DNA of 46,859 bases from an uncultured Mordavella sp. (GTDB lineage: Bacteria > Bacillota > Clostridia > Lachnospirales > Lachnospiraceae), in contig CABPCP010000019.1 of assembly GCA_902406105.1 (NCBI GenBank), forward strand, positions 1-46,859. The letters are read 5' to 3'. Shown here piece by piece: positions 25,014-33,826 of the stretch. Position 1 is the first letter of the stretch. Every line of letters starts with the position of its first letter. Both the position numbers and the translations under genes were made by a program. A model generated the notes under the pieces. It made no database searches, was not told the origin of the DNA, and saw only the letters and a list, made by a program, of their open reading frames with translations.

Positions 25014-26069
25014 CTATTTTTCTCCCGTTTCAAGGTAGCGGTTGATCTCCTTTGGCCCCATATTGCTCAGCCCAAAGTAGGAAGTTGTCCTTCCTGTCTC
25101 ATAGAAATCTGTCTGGTTCAGCGCGGAGGCAATAGCGATCAAGCCCTCACACAGCGGCGCTTTGATCCCAAACTGTTTCGCCAGCGACAGAAGCAGGCTG
25201 TTTCCGGCATGGGCATCCTCCGTCACATAACGGTGATGGATACTGGTAGGTCCTTCCAGTCCCCGGAAGATGGTAAGTTCCGGATGCTTCTCATATTCCA
25301 TGAGGGCTTCCATCTGTCCTACCGCCCGGCCTATTTCGTAGCCCATCCACTCCATGACTTTGGCTTTCTCTTCTTCTACCGCCCGGATCAGCGTGATCAG
25401 GGAGGGACTGATTCCATCCCGGTACAGCCGGAAGTCTTCCATGGTCTCCATTTTAGTAGTCCCCAGCAGGCTTCCCGCAAGATGGATGGAAGTATTGGGT
25501 GAATTCAGGGTCGCTTCAAATACATTTTTCACGGCGTGGCAGGGATATACCTCATTCATTGCCGCTATGTACCGCTCATTGTCTTTCGCCGGAAATGCGG
25601 ACATTCCCTTTTCTTTATAGGGGAACGCGCTGATCAATTTCCCATCCGGGAGCATCCGGCAGGGATAGATATTTCCCTGCATTTCTCCTACCAGCACGTC
25701 TTTATCTTTGATCTTATTTTTCAGGATGATGGATGCGCAGTTTCCCGCGGAAAAACACACTGTCTGACCGTCCTTCAGATACGGGAGCATCAGATCCATG
25801 AATTCTTCCTGGCGCTGTGCCATCGCGCCGATCAGAATGTACTCTGGTTCTGCCATCGCTTCCTCTATGTCTGTAGTGATATGGGCGATCTTAGCTCTCC
25901 CGTTCACCGCATTTCCTGTGATCTCTACGAATCCCCGCTCTTTGATCTCTTCGATCTTCTCTGCGTGCTCTTTGATCTCAAACAGCGTTACCTCATGTCC
26001 CTGGAGGGAAAGATCCGCGGCCATCATGATCCCGGTTCCGCCGCCGCCCATTACAGTAATCTTTTTCAT
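25014..26069 (-). CDS. Opine dehydrogenase family NAD(P)-binding enzyme
   Basis: 351 residues; GGAGA precedes the ATG. The N-terminal Rossmann motif is VMGGGGTGIMMAADL (residues 6-20). The C-terminal octopine/nopaline dehydrogenase-type helical domain carries N189-SPNTSI-H196, the place of the catalytic His in octopine dehydrogenase, and SIHHRYVTEDAHAGNSLL. Opine dehydrogenases join an amino acid and a 2-oxo acid through a reduced imine, or cleave the product oxidatively. In a catabolic operon with hydrolases and an importer, the oxidative direction (opine to amino acid plus 2-oxo acid) is the more likely. The real substrate is not known. Confidence 0.78.
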   Translation of the reverse strand: MKKITVMGGGGTGIMMAADLSLQGHEVTLFEIKEHAEKIEEIKERGFVEITGNAVNGRAKIAHITTDIEEAMAEPEYILIGAMAQRQEEFMDLMLPYLKDGQTVCFSAGNCASIILKNKIKDKDVLVGEMQGNIYPCRMLPDGKLISAFPYKEKGMSAFPAKDNERYIAAMNEVYPCHAVKNVFEATLNSPNTSIHLAGSLLGTTKMETMEDFRLYRDGISPSLITLIRAVEEEKAKVMEWMGYEIGRAVGQMEALMEYEKHPELTIFRGLEGPTSIHHRYVTEDAHAGNSLLLSLAKQFGIKAPLCEGLIAIASALNQTDFYETGRTTSYFGLSNMGPKEINRYLETGEK

Positions 26070-26084
26070 CGCGCTGTCTCCTTT

Positions 26085-27497
26085 CTATACAAGAAGATCA
26101 TGGATTTTGGACATATCGTCAACATTTTCCAGATTCAGGATGAAGTCCATCAGTTTCTCTGTCTTCTCCGGTGTAAGAGCAAAGGATGCCTCTCTGCGGA
26201 ACAGATCACAGAACTCTTCTCTTGTCAGCATATCCAATGGATGGCCTTTGTGAGTCCTCTGTGTCTTCTCATAGACGGTTCCGTCTTTCATCTTGATAGT
26301 AACCGTCTTCTTGGGATGGCTTCCCTGCTGGAATACATGGAAACATTCCAGAAGTGTGTCTTCCTTGTCCGGACCTGCCTTTACTTTCTTTCCATATTCA
26401 ATGATCTTAGGATCGTTGAATTTCTCCTCGGTGTACCAGTTTGGACCCGGATTCGGATCGATCAGCGCAGCGGCGATCACGTATGGAATACTGAACTGCG
26501 CTTCCATCAGGCTCTCAAACCCATCTTCATAGAAGTGCATCCGGTACTGGGTCGGCGGATTCACGATGATCTCTTCGATATCGTCTGGATTGATGCTGTT
26601 CTCTTTCACCATATCCAGCACCATCTCTACCGGTGTCTGTACCCACATGTTTGCCGGCCAGTGTTTTACCAGCACGTCCATCATATAGAAGTTCTCATTC
26701 AGCCCCCGATTCAGCCAGGATCTGTCTACTGCCTTTGTCAGTTGTTCGCAGTAAGCGTAAGGGATATCAAAGCAGTCCTTCAGATTGGCTACGCCTTCTT
26801 TTGCTCCCATAGCCGCCAGAACACCATTCTGAGACGTTATTCCATATTCATAGTGGTATGCGTTGCTCATGGTTCCCTGCTGAAGATTAGAAGGCATTTT
26901 CGCGTACAGGACACTCATTCCAAACGCCTGATTCATCTGCTCCTTCGTTAATCCCATAAGCTTAGCCGCCGGTGTGGAAGCCGCGAAGATCTGCCAGTTC
27001 GCGATCGCCCAGCCTTGGCTGTGATCAAAATCATCTGCCGGCTGAACCGCCATAGACACTCTCTGATAAACCTCCAGTCCTGCCACTACCGCTTCCAGAT
27101 AGGATTTTCCATCCTTTTTCAAACCTTCCGCTACCGCCATGGCTACGGGAATCGCTCCCGCGTTTGGATGTCCGCCCCAGGCGCAATCTTCCCAGTCCAG
27201 CATATCGGCCAGGGTTCCATTGGCGAAAGCGGCGCTTGCCATAGATAGCTGGTTTCCTCCCAGCCATACGGAAGACTCTCCGCCCTTTCCGCCATTGGCC
27301 GCCTCAGCGATCTTTACAGCGCTGTCTGAAAGTTCGATGGGCTTTGCCGCCAGCGCTACGCCCAGTGTATGAAGTGTGAGCATCTTCGCCCGTTCGATCA
27401 CTTCTTCTGGAATATTTTCGTATTTCAGATCCACCGCGTAATCCGCTAATTTCTGTGTGTATTCTGTTGCATCTGATTTAAAATATTTTCTTGCCAT
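26085..27497 (-). CDS. MmgE/PrpD family protein
   Basis: 470 residues, the usual length. Family features: an N-terminal helical domain beginning YTQKLADYAVDLKYENIPEEVIERAK, the stretch SAAFANGTLADMLDWEDC, HPNAGAIPVAMAVAEG, and the C-terminal part with IEEIIVNPPTQYR and MKDGTVYEK. Members include 2-methylcitrate dehydratase, cis-aconitate decarboxylase and iminodisuccinate epimerase. None of the propionate genes (prpB, prpC) is here, so methylcitrate is unlikely. The opine dehydrogenase and cyclodeaminase neighbours make an epimerase or lyase of a secondary-amine diacid a reasonable idea. Confidence 0.85.
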   Translation of the reverse strand: MARKYFKSDATEYTQKLADYAVDLKYENIPEEVIERAKMLTLHTLGVALAAKPIELSDSAVKIAEAANGGKGGESSVWLGGNQLSMASAAFANGTLADMLDWEDCAWGGHPNAGAIPVAMAVAEGLKKDGKSYLEAVVAGLEVYQRVSMAVQPADDFDHSQGWAIANWQIFAASTPAAKLMGLTKEQMNQAFGMSVLYAKMPSNLQQGTMSNAYHYEYGITSQNGVLAAMGAKEGVANLKDCFDIPYAYCEQLTKAVDRSWLNRGLNENFYMMDVLVKHWPANMWVQTPVEMVLDMVKENSINPDDIEEIIVNPPTQYRMHFYEDGFESLMEAQFSIPYVIAAALIDPNPGPNWYTEEKFNDPKIIEYGKKVKAGPDKEDTLLECFHVFQQGSHPKKTVTIKMKDGTVYEKTQRTHKGHPLDMLTREEFCDLFRREASFALTPEKTEKLMDFILNLENVDDMSKIHDLLV

Positions 27498-27551
27498 TTC
27501 CTTTTCCTCTTTTCTTTATAGTAAAAGTCAGGTTGAAACCTCCTTTTCCTT

Positions 27552-28541
27552 CTATGACAGGTCCAGCACTTTTCCGATTCCCTGTTCTTTAGCCCTGCGG
27601 TAAATGATATCTCCTACCGCCACGTCCAGGGCTCCCATTCCCATATGGGTATAAACAATGATCTCATCATCGTTTTCTCTTCCTGCGCATTTTCCGGCCG
27701 CTACCTCTCCCAGGTCTCCAGTCACATTATCCATGCTCAAGTTATACTGTGCCAGATAAGGGGCTTTGATGATCTGATGGTAGTCTGTGTCTCTGGATCC
27801 CAAATACCATTTGTCCGCTTTTCTGGAACATTCTGGATCCAGGTCGTTGAAAGAATATAAACCGGACACGAAACACCCCTTCTTCAGCCAGTCAAACATA
27901 ACCAAAGGCTTTCTGGCCGTCGTCACCAAAAGAACGATATCCGCAGGTTCTACCGCGTCTTTTGCGTTTTCCCATGTTGTGATCTTGATCTTTTCACCAA
28001 ACTCGTCCTTCACTCGCTGGAGCGCCGCCGGGTTTTTATCGCAAAGCCTTAATTCTTCCAACTGAGGAAACGCATACAGGAAGCTGCGGATCCCTGCCAT
28101 TCCTTCTGCTCCGCATCCTACCACCGCCAGTATCTTTGAGGATTTCTTCGCGAGATACTGGGCCGCCACAACTCCGTGGCCCCCCGCGGTCCGCATGGTG
28201 GTGATCGGAGTTGCCTCAACAATGGCATAAGGCTGTCCGTTCTCTTCATGACTGAGGATCAGAAGGTTTCCATAAGAGGATGGGATTCCTTCCTGCTGAT
28301 AGGTATACATGTTTACCCATTTCATTCCTACGATCCCTTTGTCCTTTAAGTGGGCCGGCATCGCGATCAGCATGTTCGCGTTTTCCTTCCCCATCCAGAT
28401 CGGTTCTTTTACCGGGTGGAAGATCTGTCCATTTCCCAGGGCCTTAAATGTGTCGTTAACCGCTTCCAGCACATCCCCAGGGGATACCAGCTGTTCTGCC
28501 TCTGTTTTAGAGATGACTCTCACCTTAATTGGATAACTCAT
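27552..28541 (-). CDS. Ornithine cyclodeaminase/mu-crystallin family protein
   Basis: 329 residues from the ATG at 28541, 10 bases after AAGGA; an ATG three codons upstream is too near the ribosome site. The Rossmann motif VVGCGAEGMAGIRSF and the family segments GMKWVNMYTYQQ, ATPITTMRTAG (Lys and Arg that hold the substrate carboxylate) and TGDLGEVAAGK are present. Members cyclise ornithine to proline, reduce ketimines or oxidise secondary-amine diacids, as SbnB does. It is the first gene of operon 1, about 47 bp downstream of the sigma-54 promoter. Confidence 0.87.
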   Translation of the reverse strand: MSYPIKVRVISKTEAEQLVSPGDVLEAVNDTFKALGNGQIFHPVKEPIWMGKENANMLIAMPAHLKDKGIVGMKWVNMYTYQQEGIPSSYGNLLILSHEENGQPYAIVEATPITTMRTAGGHGVVAAQYLAKKSSKILAVVGCGAEGMAGIRSFLYAFPQLEELRLCDKNPAALQRVKDEFGEKIKITTWENAKDAVEPADIVLLVTTARKPLVMFDWLKKGCFVSGLYSFNDLDPECSRKADKWYLGSRDTDYHQIIKAPYLAQYNLSMDNVTGDLGEVAAGKCAGRENDDEIIVYTHMGMGALDVAVGDIIYRRAKEQGIGKVLDLS

Positions 28542-28587
28542 ATGTCTCATTTCCTTTCTGCAAATTTTTCTTTTAAAATAATAATCA

Positions 28588-28602
28588 GCAATTTCTGTGC
28601 CA
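28588..28602 (-). promoter_or_regulatory. Sigma-54 promoter of operon 1
   Basis: Minus strand TGGCACAGAAATTGC: -24 element TGGCAC at 28602-28597 and -12 element TTGC at 28591-28588, with the exact 10-bp distance between GG and GC. It faces the nine-gene operon 28541-19774, and a sigma-54 activator gene is divergent. Confidence 0.88.
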
Positions 28603-28646
28603 ACTTTTCTCTTAATCTTCTTTTTCTCCTAGAATTCGTCTTTTTA

Positions 28647-28675
28647 TTGACAATAACTTTTCAAATCCTTATAAT
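28647..28675 (+). promoter_or_regulatory. Sigma-A promoter of the LevR-like activator gene
   Basis: TTGACA (28647-28652), 17-bp spacer, TATAAT (28670-28675): full consensus. Confidence 0.85.
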
Positions 28676-28717
28676 CAATATCAAATTGTAAGATTAATAT
28701 TATCGGAGTTGATATTT

Positions 28718-30001
28718 ATGAAGCATCCATCACGCAGTGAACGGATTTATCAGGCGGTGGCAGAAGGGACTTCCCGTTTTGACCCAAGAAACCCCGCCTC
28801 CGCAATTGAAACTTTACAGATAAACGCCCTTGCGCAGAAGACTGGAATCCTGCCAAACAATATTAGTATGGAATTAAATCGGCTGTTTTCCGACGGGCTG
28901 GTCATGCGGGTCCGGGGACGCCCTGTGACCTACTTCAGCATATCTATCCTGGAGGAAATCTTGGAAAAACAGCTTCCAACCTACGAATTTATTTCCATGG
29001 ACGCTTTTCTCGACTTTCTGGCTCCTCCCGCTCTTACAGCGGAATCCTCCTACTTTGCCAAACATCTGGAGGCTTCCGCTCAATCGGCCTTTGATTCCCT
29101 GATCGGAAGCAAAAAGAGTCTGCAACCTCATATCGAACACGCAAAGGCGGCGATTTTGTATCCGCCTCATGGTCTGGACACACTCCTGTCAGGGCCGACC
29201 GGCGTCGGCAAAAGCCATTTTGCCCACTGTATGTTTGATTTTGCCAAAAAAAGCGGCATGATCTCTCCCGCCACTTCTCTAGTCACTTATAACTGCGCCA
29301 ACTACGCGGAGAACCCGCAGCTTGTCATGTCTCAGCTTTTCGGCCATTCCAAAGGCGCTTTTACAGGCGCTGATTCAGATAAGCCAGGTCTTGTGGAACT
29401 TGCTGACAAAGGAATTCTTTTCTTGGACGAGATCCACCGTCTAAACCCGGAAGGACAGGAGAAACTATTCCTTTTGATGGATCAGGGAATCTTCCAGAGA
29501 TTGGGAGAAACCACCAAAACCCGACACGCGGATGTACTTTTGATCTGCGCTACTACAGAAAGTCCCAAGACCTCCATGCTCAGTACATTCCTGCGGAGGA
29601 TTCCGGTACAGATCAAGCTTCCCTCTCTGGCGGAACGCTCTGTAGCGGAACGGCTTCAATTGGTATTGTTCTTCTTTTGGAAAGAAGTTCAGAACTTAAA
29701 GAAAGATATACGGATCGACCGGGAGATCATCAGTACTTTTGTCCACTACGACTGTCCAAACAACATTGGTCAGCTCTATACAGACATCAGGCTCACCTGC
29801 GCCAACGCCTACTATAAGCATTTATTGAGACATCAGGATCATCTGGAGATCGAGTTTGGCAACCTGAACCAGAACATTGCCCTGTCTCTATTCACCGCCG
29901 GAGGAAACAGCAAGATCTTAAACACCCTGCTTCGGGATGTGCCCATCGTGATTCGAAGCCATTTCACCCTTCAGGACTGTTTCGATAAGTATCTGCTGTA
30001 A
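28718..30001 (+). CDS. Sigma-54 activator, LevR-like but lacking PRD/PTS domains
   Basis: 427 residues from the ATG at 28718 (GGAG 9 bases upstream). An N-terminal winged helix spans about residues 1-75 (IETLQINALAQKTGI, NNISMELNRLF, GLVMRVRGRPVTYFS), which is the LevR layout. The AAA+ domain has Walker A GPTGVGKS (159-166), the sigma-54 contact loop GAFTGA (213-218) and Walker B GILFLDEI. It ends at DCFDKYLL, just after the AAA+ region. LevR itself continues with PRD and PTS IIA/IIB domains, and no such sequence follows in any frame. It probably activates the divergent operon 1. How it senses its signal is unclear. Confidence 0.85.
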   Translation: MKHPSRSERIYQAVAEGTSRFDPRNPASAIETLQINALAQKTGILPNNISMELNRLFSDGLVMRVRGRPVTYFSISILEEILEKQLPTYEFISMDAFLDFLAPPALTAESSYFAKHLEASAQSAFDSLIGSKKSLQPHIEHAKAAILYPPHGLDTLLSGPTGVGKSHFAHCMFDFAKKSGMISPATSLVTYNCANYAENPQLVMSQLFGHSKGAFTGADSDKPGLVELADKGILFLDEIHRLNPEGQEKLFLLMDQGIFQRLGETTKTRHADVLLICATTESPKTSMLSTFLRRIPVQIKLPSLAERSVAERLQLVLFFFWKEVQNLKKDIRIDREIISTFVHYDCPNNIGQLYTDIRLTCANAYYKHLLRHQDHLEIEFGNLNQNIALSLFTAGGNSKILNTLLRDVPIVIRSHFTLQDCFDKYLL

Positions 30002-30037
30002 TGGATGGCTTTCTCTGCTTATCCGGCACGCCTGTTG

Positions 30038-30066
30038 TTGACATGTTTTGACCCAAATGATATATA
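30038..30066 (+). promoter_or_regulatory. Promoter of the flavodoxin-like gene
   Basis: TTGACA (30038-30043), 17-bp spacer, TATATA (30061-30066). Confidence 0.7.
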
Positions 30067-30142
30067 TAAAAAGAGGTATCTTATTTTTCTTCATCACCAA
30101 ATGGAAACAAGAAGGATCAAAGACTAAGAGAGGAAAGTCAAT

Positions 30143-30706
30143 ATGAAAAAGGGATTGATCTTATATCAGTCAAAATACGGTTCCGCCAAGAAATACGCGA
30201 ACTGGCTTCAAGAAATGACAAGCTTTGACTGTTTGGAAGTAAAAAAGGCGCCTTCCGGCAGCCTGAACCTCTATGAAACCATCATACTGTGCGGCGCGAT
30301 CTATGCCTCCGGCATTTCCGGAATATCTTATCTGAAAAAAAATATCCAGCAGCTAAAAGCAGAGCATCACAAGAAAATCGCGATCTTCTGTGTCGGCGCT
30401 TCGCCTTATGATGAGAAAGCTCTTCAGGAAATCCGACAGCTCAATCTGAAAGGGGATTTGGAAGATCTTCCCATTTTCTACGGACGGGGTGCCTGGGATG
30501 AAGATGCCATGACATTCAAGGACAGGACGCTCTGCCGGATACTCCAGAAATCAGTGGCCAAGAAAGATCCCAGCACCTACGAACCATGGATGACAGCTCT
30601 CATGTGCGCAGCAGGGCAGAAATGCGATTGGACAGACCGAAAGTATTTGGAACCCCTGATAGAATATTTAAATCCTGAGAGTACCCTAAAAAACCCCACA
30701 GCTTGA
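30143..30706 (+). CDS. Flavodoxin domain protein (Flavodoxin_5/HemG-like)
   Basis: 187 residues; GAGGAAA precedes the ATG. The N-terminal FMN phosphate loop YQSKYGSAKKYANWL (residues 8-22) and ETIILCGAIYASGISG, which packs on the flavin ring, mark a flavodoxin fold. The length and the WMTALMCAA segment fit the group named after HemG (protoporphyrinogen oxidase) that is common in Clostridia as a general flavodoxin-like electron carrier. There is no haem pathway gene nearby, so a haem role is not supported. The stop codon lies in the terminator stem. Confidence 0.8.
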   Translation: MKKGLILYQSKYGSAKKYANWLQEMTSFDCLEVKKAPSGSLNLYETIILCGAIYASGISGISYLKKNIQQLKAEHHKKIAIFCVGASPYDEKALQEIRQLNLKGDLEDLPIFYGRGAWDEDAMTFKDRTLCRILQKSVAKKDPSTYEPWMTALMCAAGQKCDWTDRKYLEPLIEYLNPESTLKNPTA

Positions 30707-30733
30707 GAAATTTCTTTCCTCCAAGCTGTGGGG
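30688..30733. terminator. Bidirectional terminator between flavodoxin gene and operon 2
   Basis: Perfect 12-bp stem ccccacagcttg/caagctgtgggg (30694-30705 with 30722-30733). The minus strand continues with TTTTTT, so it mainly ends operon 2. The plus side has only a weak T tract. Confidence 0.8.
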
Positions 30734-30754
30734 CTCTATCGGCTTACATCTTTT

Positions 30755-31393
30755 TTAAAGAAGGTCCAGGATTCCATCCGCCATTGCGGTCAATATGATA
30801 CAGCAGGATACAGATCCCGCATCCAAAACGCCTCTTGACCGTTCGCCCAAGCGGCTGGAACGCCCATACTTAGCGACCATATCCTTTGTCGATTCACTTC
30901 CCGCCTTTGCCGCCTGTTTCATTTCTTCCAACGCCTCTTTGAAATCCTTTCCTGTCTCTTCCGCCTTTTTCATCATATTTACAGACGGCACCAGAGTATC
31001 CACCAAAGTTTTATCTCCCACTCTGGCTTCCACAATTCCATACAGTCCGTTCAGACCACTCTCCAGCATATTCGCAAATTCAGGAACCCCTATCTCGTTT
31101 ACCCGGGCGCCTGCTTCCGCCATATCCATGAAGATCGTACCATAGATAGGGCCCATAGATCCGCCAATCTCATTCAACAAGATCATGCCCAGTTCTTCCA
31201 GTCCTTCTGCAAAAGAGATTTCCTGTTCCTGAAACCGCTCCTGGAACATTGTAAATCCTTTATTCATATTCATGCCATGATCTCCATCGCCAATCAGGCC
31301 GTCCACTTCTCCCAGATATCCTTTATGGTCCTGAATCTCCTTTGCCATGCGCATCAGGACTGATTTCCCTGCTTCATTCTTAAATGTACTCAT
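30755..31393 (-). CDS. DhaL-type kinase subunit (copy 1)
   Basis: 212 residues. DhaL is the nucleotide-binding subunit of dihydroxyacetone-type kinases. The DegV/DAK2-like signatures are VDGLIGDGDHGMNMNKGF (metal-binding Asp residues), GGSMGPIYGTIF (nucleotide loop), KTLVDTLVPS and AKYGRSSRLGERSRGVLDAGS. It follows the DhaK copy by 11 bp and is the last gene of operon 2. No DhaM phosphotransferase protein is encoded, so the pair probably uses ATP directly, as seen in tetrose and tetrulose kinases. Confidence 0.9.
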   Translation of the reverse strand: MSTFKNEAGKSVLMRMAKEIQDHKGYLGEVDGLIGDGDHGMNMNKGFTMFQERFQEQEISFAEGLEELGMILLNEIGGSMGPIYGTIFMDMAEAGARVNEIGVPEFANMLESGLNGLYGIVEARVGDKTLVDTLVPSVNMMKKAEETGKDFKEALEEMKQAAKAGSESTKDMVAKYGRSSRLGERSRGVLDAGSVSCCIILTAMADGILDLL

Positions 31394-31404
31394 TTTTCTT
31401 CCCC

Positions 31405-32400
31405 CTACATCTGTTTTAAGCCCATGGAATAAGCCGGCGCATCGATCAGCTCTTTTAATTCATCATCCAGCTTCGCCAATGTCAGAGTTGCTCCCATCAT
31501 ATCCAAAGAAGTAAAATAATTCCCTACATAAGAGCGATACGTCCGAATTCCTTTTGCCTCAAGAATTTTATCGATTTCATTATAGAGTACATACAGCTCC
31601 ATCACTGGTGTTGCTCCAAGCCCTGATACTAATACGGCAACTTCGTCTCCTGCTTTAAAAGGCAGGTCTGGCAGAATAATATCTGTCATCTCTGTTGCGA
31701 TCTCTGTTGCTTGCCCAAGAGGCCGTACCTCAATTCCCGGTTCTCCGTGGTGTCCGATCCCCACTTCCATAGTCCCTTCTTTAATTTCAAAATTCGGGTG
31801 CCCCACAGAGGGAAGTGTACAAGGTTTCAATCCAATCCCCACGCTCCTGGAGGCATCGATCGCTTTCTGAGCGACCCGGATCACTTCATCAAGGTCAGCC
31901 CCCTGGGCCGCCTTAGCCCCTGCCGCCTTCCACATAAACAGTTCGCCTGCTACACCTCTTCGTTTTTCTCTCTGATCATGAGGCGCCGAGGCCACGTCGT
32001 CATTTGCTACTACCGTTTTTACAGAAATGCCTTCCTTGGCCGCCATCTTAACCGCCATTTTTACATTCATATTATCGCCGGAATAGTTGCCGTACAGGCA
32101 GGCCACTCCTTTTCCCTGATCCGCCTCTCGAAACGCATCCAGGAAAGCGGCCGCTGTAGGAGATGAAAAGATTTCCCCTACTGCCGCGGCGCTGCACATA
32201 TTTTCTCCCACATATCCAATAAAAGACGGTTTATGGCCGGAGCCCCCGCCTGTCACAATTCCTACCGTATTTTCTGGAATCCTTTTTGCCTTTAATACTC
32301 TTGGGTTTTTCGTCTTTTCTACCAAATCAGGATGCGCTTTTACAAACCCTTCTAACATTTCTTCTACAATATGATCTGGGTCATTTAAAATTCTCTGCAC
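31405..32400 (-). CDS. DhaK-type kinase subunit (copy 1)
   Basis: 331 residues from the GTG at 32400, which has AGGAGG 9 bases upstream; the open frame extends further, into the isomerase gene, without a ribosome site. The substrate-binding DhaK fold is shown by VTGGGSGHKPSF (49-60), LYGNYSGDNMN and GIGHHGEPG, where H218 is the residue that binds the carbonyl of dihydroxyacetone covalently in E. coli DhaK. Asp in ANDDV is also kept. It works with the DhaL gene directly downstream. The substrate may be dihydroxyacetone or a longer ketose produced by the isomerase next to it. Confidence 0.9.
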   Translation of the reverse strand: MQRILNDPDHIVEEMLEGFVKAHPDLVEKTKNPRVLKAKRIPENTVGIVTGGGSGHKPSFIGYVGENMCSAAAVGEIFSSPTAAAFLDAFREADQGKGVACLYGNYSGDNMNVKMAVKMAAKEGISVKTVVANDDVASAPHDQREKRRGVAGELFMWKAAGAKAAQGADLDEVIRVAQKAIDASRSVGIGLKPCTLPSVGHPNFEIKEGTMEVGIGHHGEPGIEVRPLGQATEIATEMTDIILPDLPFKAGDEVAVLVSGLGATPVMELYVLYNEIDKILEAKGIRTYRSYVGNYFTSLDMMGATLTLAKLDDELKELIDAPAYSMGLKQM

Positions 32401-32413
32401 TTTAAGCCACCTC

Positions 32414-33826
32414 CTACTCTCCCAGAATCTCCGCTTCAATATTCAGCATTTCACATACCATTTTTAATTCTTCCACCACATCGCCCATGACTGCATGGCA
32501 ATGATTTGCATCAAACTTATCCAGGAATATCTGCGCGTCAAAAGGAAGCTTTGCAAATACATGAGGCCATTCTTTTGTTGTTTCTGCCATCTTTTCCTCT
32601 GGTAGTTCTACAAAATCCGCCGGGATGATCGTCATTCTATATTTCCCTTCTCTACGATTTAGCCTGGCAATCGTAGCATGTCCTGCTTTTGTCATCAGAT
32701 TGACGTGACATCCACCTCCCGCATACATATCTAACGCTGGATAAAGCTTTGTCTTTGCGAGATTTGCTTCTGGATTATTCGTTCCAGTTGCATAATAGGT
32801 AGACTGAGAACCACAGTTGCAGAATACCATCACATTTTCTTCTTCATCATAATGCCTTACGTCCATAAATATCACCGGCTCGTCCGTCAATATTTTCAGA
32901 ATTTGCATAGTAAGCGCCGCATCTGAGTCTGCCTCACAGGCATATACTACCGGCTCTTTCGGTCCATCCCAGTCATAAGGATCATTGCAGAACGCCGCTG
33001 CAATACACTCTGTACAGTAATGACGGCTCATCTCGTAGTGACATTTTACCCCCACGAAGTCATATTGATTTTCTCGTATCAAGATCTTCAGCGCTTCATA
33101 ATGACGAATCTGTGTTTTTAATTTTTCTGGTGTAAACGTAGTTTCATTGTAATGGATTTCCCCCACCTTATCCGTAAGCCACTGGAACGCTTTTTCTACC
33201 TGCTCTTCTGGAATTTCTTCGGCTACACGTACCAATTCACTCTGATCCATATGATCCACATCAATCCCAAACTGTTTCTGCCAATCCTGCATACTTACAG
33301 TTGCGCTATACATTCCCAGACTACGCCCCCCGATCAGTCCGTATTTCTGACCGTTCAATCGGGTCACGGTTTTCGCACATCTGGCAAAACGCAGATACTT
33401 TTCCAGAACTTCTTCCTTCTGGATATCCCCACTGGCTCGAAAATGCCGAATACCAAGGTGATTCAAAGCCCCGCCTGCTGCCAGCATAGCTACCATTCCC
33501 GGCCAGTCTGGATTTAAATTTGCCGCCAAAAGGAAGGGGCCCTTCCCATTTTGGGCAACAATCGCAGAAAAGTTAGGGAATGCAAATACTCCATAAGAAA
33601 GAATCGTTCCATCTACATTCCGACTCTTCAAATACTCTGCCTGCTCTTTTGCAGACTTTACGCTGGACACCAACTCTTTTGCCTCAATCACTTCCACCTC
33701 TCCAGAAGCTCTCAAAGCTTCTTTGATATGGTCAAGCTGTTCTTGGACAATCCCTTTTAACTGCTCATGTACTTCTGGATCGCCATCGGACAATCCAACG
33801 ATTCCAAGTATTGGCTTTCTGTTCAT
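32414..33826 (-). CDS. L-fucose/L-arabinose isomerase family protein
   Basis: 470 residues from the ATG at 33826, with GGAGGAAATAG before it and a four-base overlap (ATGA) with the stop of dhaL copy 2. The fold of fucose and arabinose isomerases is supported by the N-terminal VDGTILSYGVFAFP and the metal site pattern E298 (ACEADSD), D322 (IFMDVRHYD) and H374 (AGGGCHVNL). These enzymes turn an aldose into a ketose with a bound manganese ion. Lying between two kinase pairs, it would make the ketose for one of them. The sugar is unknown, and it is not close enough to FucI or AraA to name it. Confidence 0.75.
   Translation of the reverse strand: MNRKPILGIVGLSDGDPEVHEQLKGIVQEQLDHIKEALRASGEVEVIEAKELVSSVKSAKEQAEYLKSRNVDGTILSYGVFAFPNFSAIVAQNGKGPFLLAANLNPDWPGMVAMLAAGGALNHLGIRHFRASGDIQKEEVLEKYLRFARCAKTVTRLNGQKYGLIGGRSLGMYSATVSMQDWQKQFGIDVDHMDQSELVRVAEEIPEEQVEKAFQWLTDKVGEIHYNETTFTPEKLKTQIRHYEALKILIRENQYDFVGVKCHYEMSRHYCTECIAAAFCNDPYDWDGPKEPVVYACEADSDAALTMQILKILTDEPVIFMDVRHYDEEENVMVFCNCGSQSTYYATGTNNPEANLAKTKLYPALDMYAGGGCHVNLMTKAGHATIARLNRREGKYRMTIIPADFVELPEEKMAETTKEWPHVFAKLPFDAQIFLDKFDANHCHAVMGDVVEELKMVCEMLNIEAEILGE

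Noticed and set aside
26085..27497. MmgE/PrpD protein as 2-methylcitrate dehydratase of the propionate pathway
   Set aside because: No prpB or prpC gene accompanies it; the neighbours are amino acid-type enzymes.
30143..30706. Flavodoxin-like protein as protoporphyrinogen oxidase HemG
   Set aside because: No haem synthesis gene is nearby, and this group is widespread in Clostridia without haem synthesis.
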